A stretch of DNA of 64,000 nt, taken from positions 186,001 to 250,000 of the forward strand of contig NZ_JARHUD010000001.1 in NCBI RefSeq assembly GCF_029222965.1. The letters are read 5' to 3'. This document shows positions 34,896 to 42,944 of this stretch, one piece after another. Every line of letters starts with the position of its first letter. Position 1 is the first letter of the stretch. The notes under the pieces are model-generated. The model searched no databases and had not been told where the DNA came from. It saw only the letters and a list, made by a program, of their open reading frames with translations. The DNA is from Aquibaculum arenosum (lineage in GTDB: Bacteria > Pseudomonadota > Alphaproteobacteria > Kiloniellales > DSM-21159). A program made the translations under genes and the position numbers.

Positions 34896-36404
34896 TCATT
34901 CCGAGCCGATGGCTGTGCGGTAGCTCGCTTCGACCCGCACCGCCTCCTCATCAGTCAGGGGTGCGAACTCCTTCTCACGGGTGCGGCGCGACAGGCGACC
35001 ATTGTTCTGGTGAAGGAAGCGGAAGAGCAGATCGATCATGCGTTCGGGCATGTCGAGGAAGGCGCCGATCTCGCTGCGGAATTGATCATAGCGGCGCAAG
35101 AAATCCGTTTCCTGCGGCAGATCTTCCTCGATGGTCTGGTGGACACAGGCGTAGAGGAATTCCGCGTGTGGGGTTGCATCGAAGAATCGATAGAAGTCCC
35201 CAGTGTCATTCAGAACCCGCACGTTGAGGCTGTCCGTTGGCTCCCATTCGATAAGCGGCTGCAGTCGCTCGGAGTAACTTTCGAGCACTGCGCGATAGTC
35301 GTCGATGCGTTCCAGGATCGCCGAGGAAACGGGGAAGACGACGCCCGGCGGATTGAAGCCGCGCTCAGCCAGCACATGGTGAATGAGGTAGCGGTGTATC
35401 CGGCCGTTACCGTCCTCGAAGGGATGAACATAGACAAAGCCGAAGGCGAGAATCGCGGCGGCGACCACCGGATCAAGGCTTTGCGCCGGGCCGCGGTCGA
35501 ACGCGACCATGCCGTCGATCAGTGCCGGCAGGTCTTCATGGCGGGCGCTGATATGGTCAGGCAGCGGCATGCGGCTTTCGCGGTCGTGCGCGCCGACGAA
35601 GCCGCCTTCCTGGCGGAAGCCAAGCTTCACGAAGCGCGCATCGCCAATGACTATGCGCTGCAGGCGCAGTAGTTCCTCCGCGTCCAGCGGCCGCCGTCCC
35701 GCCTCGCCGATGGCGCGCCCCCAGCGCTGAATTCGGCCCTGTGGCGGGTGTTCGCCTTCGATCGCATAGCTCGACCGTGAGTCCTTGAGCAGCAGGAAAG
35801 CGGCGGTGCGGGCGAGGATATCGCGCGGTACGGCGGCGACGAAATCCTGCGCGCGCTGCGGCAGGTCCAGCGCGGCAAAGCGCTCCAGCGCCTCAGTGCG
35901 GTACACCAGCGGGCAGAAATCCTGCGTGCCGGGGAGGTTGTCCCTGACCCGATAGCGCGGCGCGATCTTCCCTTCGGGCGTATACTGCTGTTTGGGATCG
36001 ACTACGGGGACGTAATGTCCCGCGGCGGCATCCGGCAGATCGAGCCGATATCCGGTCAACCATTCATAAAGAAACCAGATGCGGCGGGCATAGCTGCCGG
36101 AAGGCTTGTCCCGCACAAGCGCTTCGATGGCGGCGGGGCCAGCCGCGATGAAGAGGCGCTTGAGGACGGCAAGATCAAGCCCCTCGTACTTGAGGGCGAA
36201 GGTGAGGTGGCCTGCGAGGGTGGGATGGGGGGCGTGGCGCGGCGTCATGATGCGCCAGCCGTCCCGCTCCAGGATGCGGTGACGCTCTCCCGTCGCCGAG
36301 AGCGTCCGTGGCAGCGGAACGGACAAGTCGTAGGCATCGATCAGCGCGGCATAACCGGCTGGCGTTGCCGTCACTGGGAGGCGCCGTTCCCGAAAAAACG
36401 CCAT
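34896..36404 (-). CDS. Fic family protein (predicted AMP transferase) with inhibitory motif
   Basis: About 502 residues from ATG 36404. The Fic core motif HPFEDGNGR (residues about 327-335) is intact, so it can transfer AMP or a related nucleotide to a target hydroxyl. SYAIEG (residues about 212-217) fits the inhibitory (S/T)xxxE(G/N) motif on the N-terminal side, making it a self-inhibited class II Fic. The C-terminal ~100 residues look helical, possibly winged helix (RMIDLLFRFLHQNNGRLSRRTREKEF). Other starts, ATG 36440 (with GGAAGGG upstream) and GTG 36470, would run through a repeat array in the promoter. It has no antitoxin neighbour and is convergent with the mrp operon. Confidence 0.85.
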   Translation of the reverse strand: MAFFRERRLPVTATPAGYAALIDAYDLSVPLPRTLSATGERHRILERDGWRIMTPRHAPHPTLAGHLTFALKYEGLDLAVLKRLFIAAGPAAIEALVRDKPSGSYARRIWFLYEWLTGYRLDLPDAAAGHYVPVVDPKQQYTPEGKIAPRYRVRDNLPGTQDFCPLVYRTEALERFAALDLPQRAQDFVAAVPRDILARTAAFLLLKDSRSSYAIEGEHPPQGRIQRWGRAIGEAGRRPLDAEELLRLQRIVIGDARFVKLGFRQEGGFVGAHDRESRMPLPDHISARHEDLPALIDGMVAFDRGPAQSLDPVVAAAILAFGFVYVHPFEDGNGRIHRYLIHHVLAERGFNPPGVVFPVSSAILERIDDYRAVLESYSERLQPLIEWEPTDSLNVRVLNDTGDFYRFFDATPHAEFLYACVHQTIEEDLPQETDFLRRYDQFRSEIGAFLDMPERMIDLLFRFLHQNNGRLSRRTREKEFAPLTDEEAVRVEASYRTAIGSE

Positions 36405-36596
36405 CGGCCCTGAAAAGCAAACCTGCGCCGCGGGAGCCATGAAAAGTGCGCCCTTCCCGTGAAAACTCACTCTCAGGGCGACTCTTCCCTGAAATTCAAT
36501 GCTATCACGTGAAAAACGTGCATGGAAAGGGAGATGAGATGAAAAACGGTATCGCCTGGCCTGGCCTGGCCTAGCTGCGAACGCAGGTCATGAAAT
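36391..36596 (-). repeat. Phased array of TGAAAA elements (TTTTCA on the gene strand) at the fic promoter
   Basis: On the plus strand (C/T)GAAA(A) elements start at 36391, 36411, 36440, 36460, 36490, 36510, 36540 and 36591. The spacings are 20, 29, 20, 30, 20, 30 and 51 bases, an alternation of two and three helical turns, so all elements face the same side of the DNA. Several are preceded by cc or cg (ccctgaaaag, ccatgaaaag, ccgtgaaaac). This looks like a multi-site operator for the fic gene. The first two elements fall at or next to the likely start codon. Confidence 0.6.
36555..36574. repeat. Four tandem 5-base units (CCTGG x3, CCTAG)
   Basis: A short tandem repeat at 36555-36574, inside the fic upstream region. 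It occupies the position (near 36560) where the next element of the phased TGAAAA array would be expected. Confidence 0.6.
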
Positions 36597-36597
36597 G

Positions 36598-36631
36598 CCC
36601 GGTTCCGCGGCATTGCTGCCGCGGAACCGGG
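36598..36631 (-). terminator. Strong hairpin downstream of the catalase gene
   Basis: Arms of 15 bases, CCCGGTTCCGCGGCA (36598-36612) and its exact complement (36617-36631), with the loop ttgc. It lies 21 bases after the katA stop on the minus strand, the position of a transcription terminator, though only a short TTT follows. Confidence 0.7.
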
Positions 36632-36651
36632 TGATGCCTTACCCGTTCGCT

Positions 36652-38118
36652 CTATCCGTTCTGCGAGCGAACGGCGTCTTCGATGCGCGCGCCGACTTCG
36701 GCGTCCACGTTCTTCCAGTACTGGAAGGCCCGGCTGAGCACAGGTTCGCGCACGCCATTCAGCGCACCGCTGACCGTCTCGACCAGTGCCGTGCGCTGGG
36801 CGTCACTGAAGACTTCGCGCACCAGGATGCCGGGCTGGGTGAAGTCGTCGTCATCCGGGCGCAGGGTGTAGGCGCTGCGCACCATCTCGCCGTCGGCTTC
36901 CCAGCCGTCGTCCATCTTGCCCGTCTCGTCGGCCCAGGTGCGCCCGCCGCTGTTGGGGGCATAGACCGGTGCGTTGCCGCTGTGGTGATAGGCCATCTGG
37001 CCGTCGAACATGTAGGTGTTCACCGGCACCTTGGGCTGGTTCACCGGGAGCTGGTGGAAGTTGGTGCCGATGCGGTTACGTTGGGCGTCGTTGTAGGCGA
37101 AGGCCCGGCCCAGCAGCATCTTGTCCGGCGAGAGTCCGATGCCCGGCACGACGTTGCCCGGCGAGAAGGCCGCCTGCTCGATCTGGGCGAAGAAGTTCTC
37201 CGGATTGCGGTTCAAGGTCATGGTGCCGACCTTGATCAGCGGATAATCCTTGTGCGACCAGGTCTTGGTCAGATCGAAGGGGTTGATCCGGTAAGTCTTG
37301 GCCTCGGCATAGGGCATGATCTGCACCGACAAGGTCCAGCTCGGATGCTCGCCACGGGCAATGGCGTCGAAGAGGTCGCGGCGATGGAAATCGGCGTCGT
37401 CGCCGGCCATTTTCGCGGCTTCCGCGTTGCTGAAGTGCTCCATGCCCTGGTGGGTGTGGAAGTGATACTTCACCCAGAAGCGTTCGCCCTGGGCATTGAC
37501 CCACATGTAGGTGTGGGAGCCGTAGCCGTTCATGTTGCGCCAGGTGCGCGGCAATCCGCGCTCGCCCATGAGATAGGTGACCTGGTGTGCGGACTCCGGA
37601 TTGTTGGTCCAGAAGTCCCACTGCATGTGGTTGTCGCGCAGGCCCGAATCCGGCAGGCGCTTCTGACTGCGGATGAAGTGCGGGAACTTCATGGTGTCGC
37701 GGATGAAGAAGACCGGCGTGTTGTTGCCGACCAGGTCGTAGTTGCCCTCATCCGTGTAGAACTTGAGCGAGAAGCCGCGCACGTCGCGCCAAGTGTCCGG
37801 GCTGCCGGCTTCGCCGGCGACGGTGGAGAAGCGGGCGAGCATCTCGGTCTTGGCGCCCGGCTGGAACAGGGCGGCCTTGGTGTAGGCGGAGACATCCTCG
37901 GTCGTTTCGAAGACGCCGAAGGCGCCGGAGCCTTTGGCGTGGGGCTGGCGCTCGGGCACCTTCTCGCGATTGAAGTGCGCCATCTGCTCCAGGAAATGCA
38001 CGTCGTGCAAAACGATCGGCCCGTCCGGCCCGATCGTCAGCGAATTGCGGTCGCTGGGCGCCGGGGCGCCGGTGCTCATGGTCGAGCCAGTGCCGCTTTT
38101 CTCGCCGATATCACTCAT
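36652..38118 (-). CDS. katA: Monofunctional haem catalase (small-subunit, clade 3 type)
   Basis: 488 residues, the usual size of small-subunit catalases; decomposes hydrogen peroxide in the cytoplasm. Seen: [35 protein letters not shown], which includes the distal His region, [27 protein letters not shown], the distal Asn in [16 protein letters not shown], and the proximal haem ligand region [19 protein letters not shown] with Tyr. ATG 38118 is preceded by GGGAAG. It sits alone between fic and the SDR genes; no OxyR-type regulator is adjacent. Confidence 0.95.
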   Translation of the reverse strand: MSDIGEKSGTGSTMSTGAPAPSDRNSLTIGPDGPIVLHDVHFLEQMAHFNREKVPERQPHAKGSGAFGVFETTEDVSAYTKAALFQPGAKTEMLARFSTVAGEAGSPDTWRDVRGFSLKFYTDEGNYDLVGNNTPVFFIRDTMKFPHFIRSQKRLPDSGLRDNHMQWDFWTNNPESAHQVTYLMGERGLPRTWRNMNGYGSHTYMWVNAQGERFWVKYHFHTHQGMEHFSNAEAAKMAGDDADFHRRDLFDAIARGEHPSWTLSVQIMPYAEAKTYRINPFDLTKTWSHKDYPLIKVGTMTLNRNPENFFAQIEQAAFSPGNVVPGIGLSPDKMLLGRAFAYNDAQRNRIGTNFHQLPVNQPKVPVNTYMFDGQMAYHHSGNAPVYAPNSGGRTWADETGKMDDGWEADGEMVRSAYTLRPDDDDFTQPGILVREVFSDAQRTALVETVSGALNGVREPVLSRAFQYWKNVDAEVGARIEDAVRSQNG

Positions 38119-38256
38119 GGTCGATGCTTCCCTGACTTGTGATAGTAGGTCCGGCTTCCGGGAACCGGGTATTCGTGACGATTGTCAATCTAGCACCAAA
38201 GATGTGGCGATGCTTTGACGCAGGACAAGCGATAGCGGCCCTATCGATGCGGGCGA

Positions 38257-38994
38257 TCAGTAGGTGGCACGGCCTCCGGATAGGTCGAACACGCCGCCGG
38301 TGCTGAAGCTGCAGTCGCGGCTGCACAGCCAGAGCACGAGGCGGGCGACCTCCTCGACGCTGCCAAGGCGACCCAGGGGACTCTTGCGGATCATCGTTTC
38401 CACGTGCTCCACGGACATCTGCTGCAGCAGTGGCGTGTCGACGGCGGCCGGGGCGATGACATTGGCAAGCACGCCGCTGTCCGCCAGTTCCTTGCCGAGC
38501 GACTTGGTCAGCGCGATGACCCCGGCCTTGGCCGCGCTGTAGGCCGAGGCGTTGGGAGTGCCTTCCTTGCCCGCCAGGGAAGCGATGTTGACAATGCGAC
38601 CCTGCTCGCTGCGGCGCAGATGCGGCACCACGGCCTGGCAGACGTTGAACACCCCGATGAGATTCACGTCGATGAGGTTGCGCCACTCCCCGGCCGGATA
38701 CTCCTCCAGCGGCATGGTCGGGCCCGCGTAGCCCGCATTGTTGACCAGCATGTCAACCCCGCCGTGATTGGCCAGGGTGGCATCGAGGGCCTCGGTGATC
38801 GATCCGGGCTGGGTGACGTCTACGGCAAAGGCGTTGCGACCGTCGGAGCGTGCCACCCGATCCCAGACCACCACTTCCGCGCCGCTGTCCGAAAGTGCGG
38901 CTGCGATGGCGGCACCGATACCGTTGCTGCCGCCTGTTACGATCGCCGTGCGACCGGTGAAGTCATAGCGTACCTGCTGGCTTTCGATTGCCAT
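38257..38994 (-). CDS. SDR family NAD(P)-dependent dehydrogenase, classical
   Basis: 245 residues. Cofactor motif TGGSNGIGAAIA, NNAGYAG, active-site Ser in VNIASLAGKEG, and YSAAKAG with the catalytic Tyr-x3-Lys. Residue Asp in VVVWDRVAR after beta-2 suggests NAD+ preference. The C-terminus LSGGRATY is standard. Substrate unknown. It follows a hairpin terminator after the second SDR gene, so it may have its own promoter, but both sit downstream of the ABC importer operon and may serve the same catabolic route. Confidence 0.88.
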   Translation of the reverse strand: MAIESQQVRYDFTGRTAIVTGGSNGIGAAIAAALSDSGAEVVVWDRVARSDGRNAFAVDVTQPGSITEALDATLANHGGVDMLVNNAGYAGPTMPLEEYPAGEWRNLIDVNLIGVFNVCQAVVPHLRRSEQGRIVNIASLAGKEGTPNASAYSAAKAGVIALTKSLGKELADSGVLANVIAPAAVDTPLLQQMSVEHVETMIRKSPLGRLGSVEEVARLVLWLCSRDCSFSTGGVFDLSGGRATY

Positions 38995-39015
38995 ACTTGT
39001 CCTCGTCGATGCAAA

Positions 39016-39045
39016 GCGGGGCGCAGACCCAGGCCTGCGCCCCGC
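39016..39045 (-). terminator. Terminator between the two SDR genes
   Basis: On the plus strand GCGGGGCGCAG (39016-39026) pairs with CTGCGCCCCGC (39035-39045) over an eight-base loop. Read on the minus strand it follows the SDR gene ending at 39087 and is followed by TTTGC. Confidence 0.65.
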
Positions 39046-39086
39046 AATGGTGTGTAGTTTTTGTGAAGGGGCCGCGCCCGTGAAGC

Positions 39087-39869
39087 TCAGCCCAGCGTCG
39101 AGTTGAAGGCGCCGCCGTCCAGGAGCCAGTTCTGCCCGACGATGTAGCCGGCATAGGCGCTGCAGAGGAAGGCACAGGTGGCGCCGAACTCCTCCGTGGT
39201 GCCGAAGCGACCGGTGGGATTGGCCGACTGAGCCTGGGCCCGGGCTTCCTCCACCGAGATGTTCTTGGACTTGGCGGTGTTGTTGATCAGCGCCTCGATG
39301 CGTGCCGTTTCATGCTGGCCCGGCAGCAGGTTGTTGATGGTCACGCCGTACTGGGCGACCTGCCGGGAAGTGCCGGCGACGAAGCCTGTCAGCCCGCTGC
39401 GCGCCGCGCCCGAGAGGCCCAGGGCGGGGATCGGGGCCTTTACCGAACCGGAGGTGATGTTGACGATGCGGCCCCAGCGCCGCTCGATCATGCCCGGCAG
39501 CACCGCAGTGATCAGGTGGATCGGGGAGAGCATGTTGGCGCGCAGCGCGTTTTGCCACTCTTCCTCGCCCCAGTCGTGCCACATCCCCGGCGGCGGGCCG
39601 CCGGCGTTGGTGATGACGATGTCCGGGGCGGGTGCCGCTTCGAGCAGCTTGTCGCGCCCCTCCGGTGTGGTGACGTCGGCGGCCACGGGGGTCACGCTCA
39701 CGCCGTGGTGAGAGGCGATCGCCTCGGCGGCTTCCTTGAGCGGCCCCTCGCTGCGGGCGTTCAGGACCAGATTGACCCCGGCCTCGGCCAGCTTCTCGGC
39801 CGAACCACGGCCCAGCCCCTTGGAGCCGCCGCAGACGATTGCCGTCTTTCCCTTGATTCCCAGATCCAT
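39087..39869 (-). CDS. Atypical SDR family protein (no YxxxK motif)
   Basis: 260 residues. The cofactor site is normal (CGGSKGLGRGSAEKL) and TNAGGPPPG is present, with Ser in NITSGSVK. Where classical SDRs have Tyr-x3-Lys it reads LGLSGAARSGL, so the catalytic Tyr and Lys are missing. I know a subgroup annotated as 3-oxoacyl-ACP reductase-like with LSNxxRAxL at this spot; this is a member. Activity and substrate are unclear. A hairpin terminator separates it from the importer operon upstream. Confidence 0.85.
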   Translation of the reverse strand: MDLGIKGKTAIVCGGSKGLGRGSAEKLAEAGVNLVLNARSEGPLKEAAEAIASHHGVSVTPVAADVTTPEGRDKLLEAAPAPDIVITNAGGPPPGMWHDWGEEEWQNALRANMLSPIHLITAVLPGMIERRWGRIVNITSGSVKAPIPALGLSGAARSGLTGFVAGTSRQVAQYGVTINNLLPGQHETARIEALINNTAKSKNISVEEARAQAQSANPTGRFGTTEEFGATCAFLCSAYAGYIVGQNWLLDGGAFNSTLG

Positions 39870-39940
39870 CTTGTCTTGCTCCTTGAGCTTGTGGTGCTGC
39901 CGACCGCCTAATTTTAGAAGGTGGTGGTGCGGAAAAGAAG

Positions 39941-39969
39941 GGTCCCGCCGTCGCGACGACGGCGGGACC
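39941..39969 (-). terminator. Rho-independent terminator of the ABC importer operon
   Basis: GGTCCCGCCGTCG (39941-39953) pairs perfectly with CGACGGCGGGACC (39957-39969) over the loop cga. On the minus strand it follows the binding-protein gene by about 17 bases and is followed by CTTCTTTTCC. Confidence 0.85.
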
Positions 39970-39986
39970 GAAAGGAACGACCAGAC

Positions 39987-41051
39987 TTACGGCTCGAAAT
40001 GATAGCCGTCGGTGATCATCGCCTCTTCCGGGATGGCCGGCAGGTCGGAGAAGAGTTCCGGCTGCTCTTCCATCACCTTCACGATGTGGGTCGAATTGAT
40101 GTGCTCATTGACGTCAAAGGTGTCGTCGATGAAGCCCAGGCGATGCAGGGTGTCCACCGCGGCATGCAGCGCCGCGTAGTTATTGGCGGAGAGCCGGCGA
40201 TCGGCCTGCTGGATGTTGTAGCCCATGGCCTCCTTGGCCACCTCGATGTCGAGGCCGGGGATCCAGCGCGTTGCCACCTGAGCCGCATCCTCCGGATTGG
40301 CACGCATCCACTGATCGGCCTCGGAGAGGGCAGCCAGGTACTTCTCGATTGTCTCGCCGTTCTCCTCCACCCAGTCGCGCATGGCGACGTTGAAGCCGAC
40401 GTAGGAAATGTAGTTGCCGCCGCGTACGACCTCATAGGCGCCCGGCACGTCCGTCTGCGCCATGATCGGCCAGGGATCCCAGCCGACGAAGGCATCGATG
40501 CCATCGGCGAGCAGGGCCACCGTCATGTCGGGCGGCGGGGTGTTGACGAGATTGACGTCGCTCACCTCAAGACCGCCGGCCTCGATCAAGGCCAGCACAT
40601 AGAGATGGTTGATGGTGCCGAAAGAGGCCGCGACGCGCTTGCCTTTCAGGGTGGAGAGGTCGTCACCGTCGATGCCGGAACCTTCGGCCGCGGCGAGCGC
40701 CATGGTGGTGTCGGAACCGAGCTGCGCGGCATTACCGCTGTAGTTGCCCAGCGCGACGAGGTCCATGCCGCGTACCACGGCGCCGATCATGGGCACGCCC
40801 ACCTGCACCGTATCCACCTCACCCGACTGCAGGGCGTTGAGGGAGTCGACGCCGGTCGCATAGGGGTTGGCGATGTGCACGTCGAGGCCGTGCTTCTCGA
40901 AGAAGCCCTGCTCCAGGGCGATGGGCAGGCCGAGCTGGTCGATGCCGGACACCATGCCGGCGTTGAGCGGGATGAGGTCGTCATCCTGTGCGTTGGCCGC
41001 GAGTGGCAGGGCGACTGCCAACCCGGCGGCAAGGGCAAATGTCTTGATCAT
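39987..41051 (-). CDS. ABC transporter substrate-binding protein, NMT1/TauA/SsuA-like
   Basis: 354 residues. Sec signal peptide MIKTFALAAGLAVALPLAANAQ. The mature part matches the NMT1/ThiY fold: GIDQLGLPIALEQGFFEKHGLDV, VGVPMIGAVVRGMDLVALGNYSGN, KGKRVAASFGTINHLYVLALIEAGGL and DAFVGWDPWPIMAQ. Family members bind sulfonates, nitrate, thiamine precursors, pyrimidine-like or aromatic compounds, so the ligand cannot be named. It is the last gene of a five-gene operon and comes after the small membrane protein rather than at the usual operon head. Confidence 0.88.
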   Translation of the reverse strand: MIKTFALAAGLAVALPLAANAQDDDLIPLNAGMVSGIDQLGLPIALEQGFFEKHGLDVHIANPYATGVDSLNALQSGEVDTVQVGVPMIGAVVRGMDLVALGNYSGNAAQLGSDTTMALAAAEGSGIDGDDLSTLKGKRVAASFGTINHLYVLALIEAGGLEVSDVNLVNTPPPDMTVALLADGIDAFVGWDPWPIMAQTDVPGAYEVVRGGNYISYVGFNVAMRDWVEENGETIEKYLAALSEADQWMRANPEDAAQVATRWIPGLDIEVAKEAMGYNIQQADRRLSANNYAALHAAVDTLHRLGFIDDTFDVNEHINSTHIVKVMEEQPELFSDLPAIPEEAMITDGYHFEP

Positions 41052-41053
41052 CC

Positions 41054-41386
41054 TTATCCTCCCGTATCGAGCGGCGCCACCTCCACGACCCAGAAGGGCC
41101 GTGCGAGAGAGGTGAGGTCCGCTCTATTGACTCCGCGCACCTGCACGGAGTTCTCGTTGGTGCCCGAGACCCGGCCGTGCTCCTGGAGCTTTCCGATGTG
41201 GAAGCGCTCCGGAGGGAAGGACAGGGTTACGAGCACGTCGACGCGACGGCGGTCGTCCGGCACGCCAGGGGCGATCTTGCCGGGGGCCGCCAGATAGAGC
41301 CAGGTTTGAAAGACGGCTGTCGCCACCAGCACGACAAGGATGACCTTGCCGCGGGTGGTGGCCAGAGCTGCGCGCAGCAGCTTCAT
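41054..41386 (-). CDS. Small membrane-anchored protein in the importer operon
   Basis: 110 residues, with an N-terminal TM helix (KVILVVLVATAVFQTWLYLA) and a beta-rich extracytoplasmic domain (RRVDVLVTLSFPPERFHIGKLQEHGRVSGTNENSVQVRGVNRADL). It starts inside the ATPase stop (ATGCCGAGCG region, four-base overlap) and is two bases from the binding-protein gene, so it is tightly integrated. Importers of this class normally need no such subunit. I do not recognise the family. It might hold the binding protein near the permeases or modify ligand delivery; that is speculation. Confidence 0.7.
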   Translation of the reverse strand: MKLLRAALATTRGKVILVVLVATAVFQTWLYLAAPGKIAPGVPDDRRRVDVLVTLSFPPERFHIGKLQEHGRVSGTNENSVQVRGVNRADLTSLARPFWVVEVAPLDTGG

Positions 41387-42141
41387 GCCGAGCGCACCAA
41401 CTGCAGGACCTGGTTCGAGAGGTCCTTGAAGTCATTGTCGTGGACGAGGCTGTCCCAGACCCGAGGACGCGGCAGGGAGATATCCACCTCGGCCAGCAGG
41501 TTGCCGCGGGCGAGCACGACCACCTTGTTGGCGAGGAAGACGGCCTCGCCCACGTCGTGGGTGATGAAGACCACCGTCGGCCGCCGCTCCTCCCAGATGC
41601 GGGTGAGTTCTTCCTGCAGCGTCATGCGGGTCTGTGCATCGACGCTGGCGAAGGGCTCGTCCATCAGCAGCACGTCGGGATTGTTGGCCAGCGCGCGCAC
41701 CACGCCGACGCGCTGCTGCATGCCGCCGGAGAGCTCGTTGGGATAGCGGTCGGCGGCGTGTGACAGGCCCGCCATCTCCAAGTACTCGTCGGCGATACGC
41801 GCCCGCTCGACCTTGCCGACGCCGCGCATCTTCGGGCCGAAGGCCACGTTCTCGCGCACGGTCTTCCAGGGGAAGAGGGCGAAGGACTGGAAGACCACGC
41901 CGCGATCGGGGCCCGGCCCGCTGACCTCCCGGTCGTCGACCAGGATGCGCCCGCCGGTCTTGGGCACGAAGCCGGCGATCATGTTCAGCACCGTGGTCTT
42001 GCCGCAGCCCGAGGGGCCGACCACGGCAACGAAGTCCCCTTCCTCCACCGTGAGGGAGAGGTCCTTGATCGCCTCGACCTGCGTGCCGCGGTAGGGGTCG
42101 AAGTAGGTCTTGGCGAGATGTTCGAGAACCAGACTTTTCAT
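41383..42141 (-). CDS. ABC transporter ATPase, SsuB/TauB-like
   Basis: About 252 residues. Walker A GPSGCGKTTVLNMIAGF, Q-loop VFQSFALFPWKTVRENV, signature LSGGMQQRVGVVRALAN, Walker B VLLMDEPFASVDAQTR and the switch His in VFITHDVGEAV. ATG 42141 overlaps the permease stop (ATGA), which decides against the upstream in-frame ATG at 42159. It energises the two permeases encoded just upstream. Confidence 0.92.
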   Translation of the reverse strand: MKSLVLEHLAKTYFDPYRGTQVEAIKDLSLTVEEGDFVAVVGPSGCGKTTVLNMIAGFVPKTGGRILVDDREVSGPGPDRGVVFQSFALFPWKTVRENVAFGPKMRGVGKVERARIADEYLEMAGLSHAADRYPNELSGGMQQRVGVVRALANNPDVLLMDEPFASVDAQTRMTLQEELTRIWEERRPTVVFITHDVGEAVFLANKVVVLARGNLLAEVDISLPRPRVWDSLVHDNDFKDLSNQVLQLVRSA

Positions 42142-42944
42142 GACGAGACCAAACCCCAACGTTGGCCGGTCGCGCGCTCGATGGGCGCGAGGATCCAGCT
42201 ATCGACGATGTACCAGAGAATGCCGAGCACGATCATACCGACGACGATTTCCTCGACCGAGCCCGCGCGGCGCGCGTCGAACATGAGGAAACCGATGCCG
42301 CTCGTGCCGACGATGATTTCGGCGGCGATGAGTGCGCGCCAGCCGTAGCCCAAGCCGTTGCGCAGGCCGGTGATGATGTTGGGCAGCGCGCCGGGCAGCG
42401 TGACCTCGAAGAGAATGCGCGGCCGCGAGGCACCCAGGCTCTGGGCAGCGCGCCGGAGTTCGGGATTGACCGAACGGATTCCCAGGACGGTGTTCAACAC
42501 CACGGGGAAGAGCACCGTGTAGACGATGACGAAGGTCATGGTCGTCAGCCCGAAGCCGAACCAGATCAAGAGGATCGGTAGCCAGGCGATGTCGCCGATG
42601 GCCTGAAAGAACAGCAGGATCGGCCAGGAAACCTCGTGGGCGCGGCTGTTGAGTCCGATGAAGATGCCCAGAGGTATTGCCAAGGCCATGCCGGCGGCAG
42701 CGCCCACGGAGAGCCGGACCACACTGTCACCCAGGTAATCCAGCAGGATGCCCTTGTAGAGCAGCTCCCAGGCTTTGATGAGCACATCGCCGGGGCCGGG
42801 CAGGAAGACGCGCGGGAAGAGCTCCAGCCAGACCACGAAGGACCAGAGTGCGATCAGCGGGATGAAGGGGATCAGGGCGGCCAGCCCCGGCCACTTGATC
42901 GTCATGCGAATGTAGTAGCCCCAGAGGGTCTGCAGCGGCCTCAT
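42138..42944 (-). CDS. ABC transporter permease, SsuC/TauC-like (second)
   Basis: 268 residues and about six TM helices. The EAA-type loop is AAQSLGASRPRILFEVTLPGALPNIITGLRNGLGYGWRALIAAEI, which contacts the ATPase. It overlaps the other permease gene by four bases. The two permeases are paralogous and may form a heterodimer, unlike the homodimeric SsuC. Confidence 0.9.
   Translation of the reverse strand: MRPLQTLWGYYIRMTIKWPGLAALIPFIPLIALWSFVVWLELFPRVFLPGPGDVLIKAWELLYKGILLDYLGDSVVRLSVGAAAGMALAIPLGIFIGLNSRAHEVSWPILLFFQAIGDIAWLPILLIWFGFGLTTMTFVIVYTVLFPVVLNTVLGIRSVNPELRRAAQSLGASRPRILFEVTLPGALPNIITGLRNGLGYGWRALIAAEIIVGTSGIGFLMFDARRAGSVEEIVVGMIVLGILWYIVDSWILAPIERATGQRWGLVSS

Noticed and set aside
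36555-36574. CCTGG tandem repeat as a CRISPR or satellite
   Set aside because: Only four 5-base units and no spacers; a simple sequence repeat.
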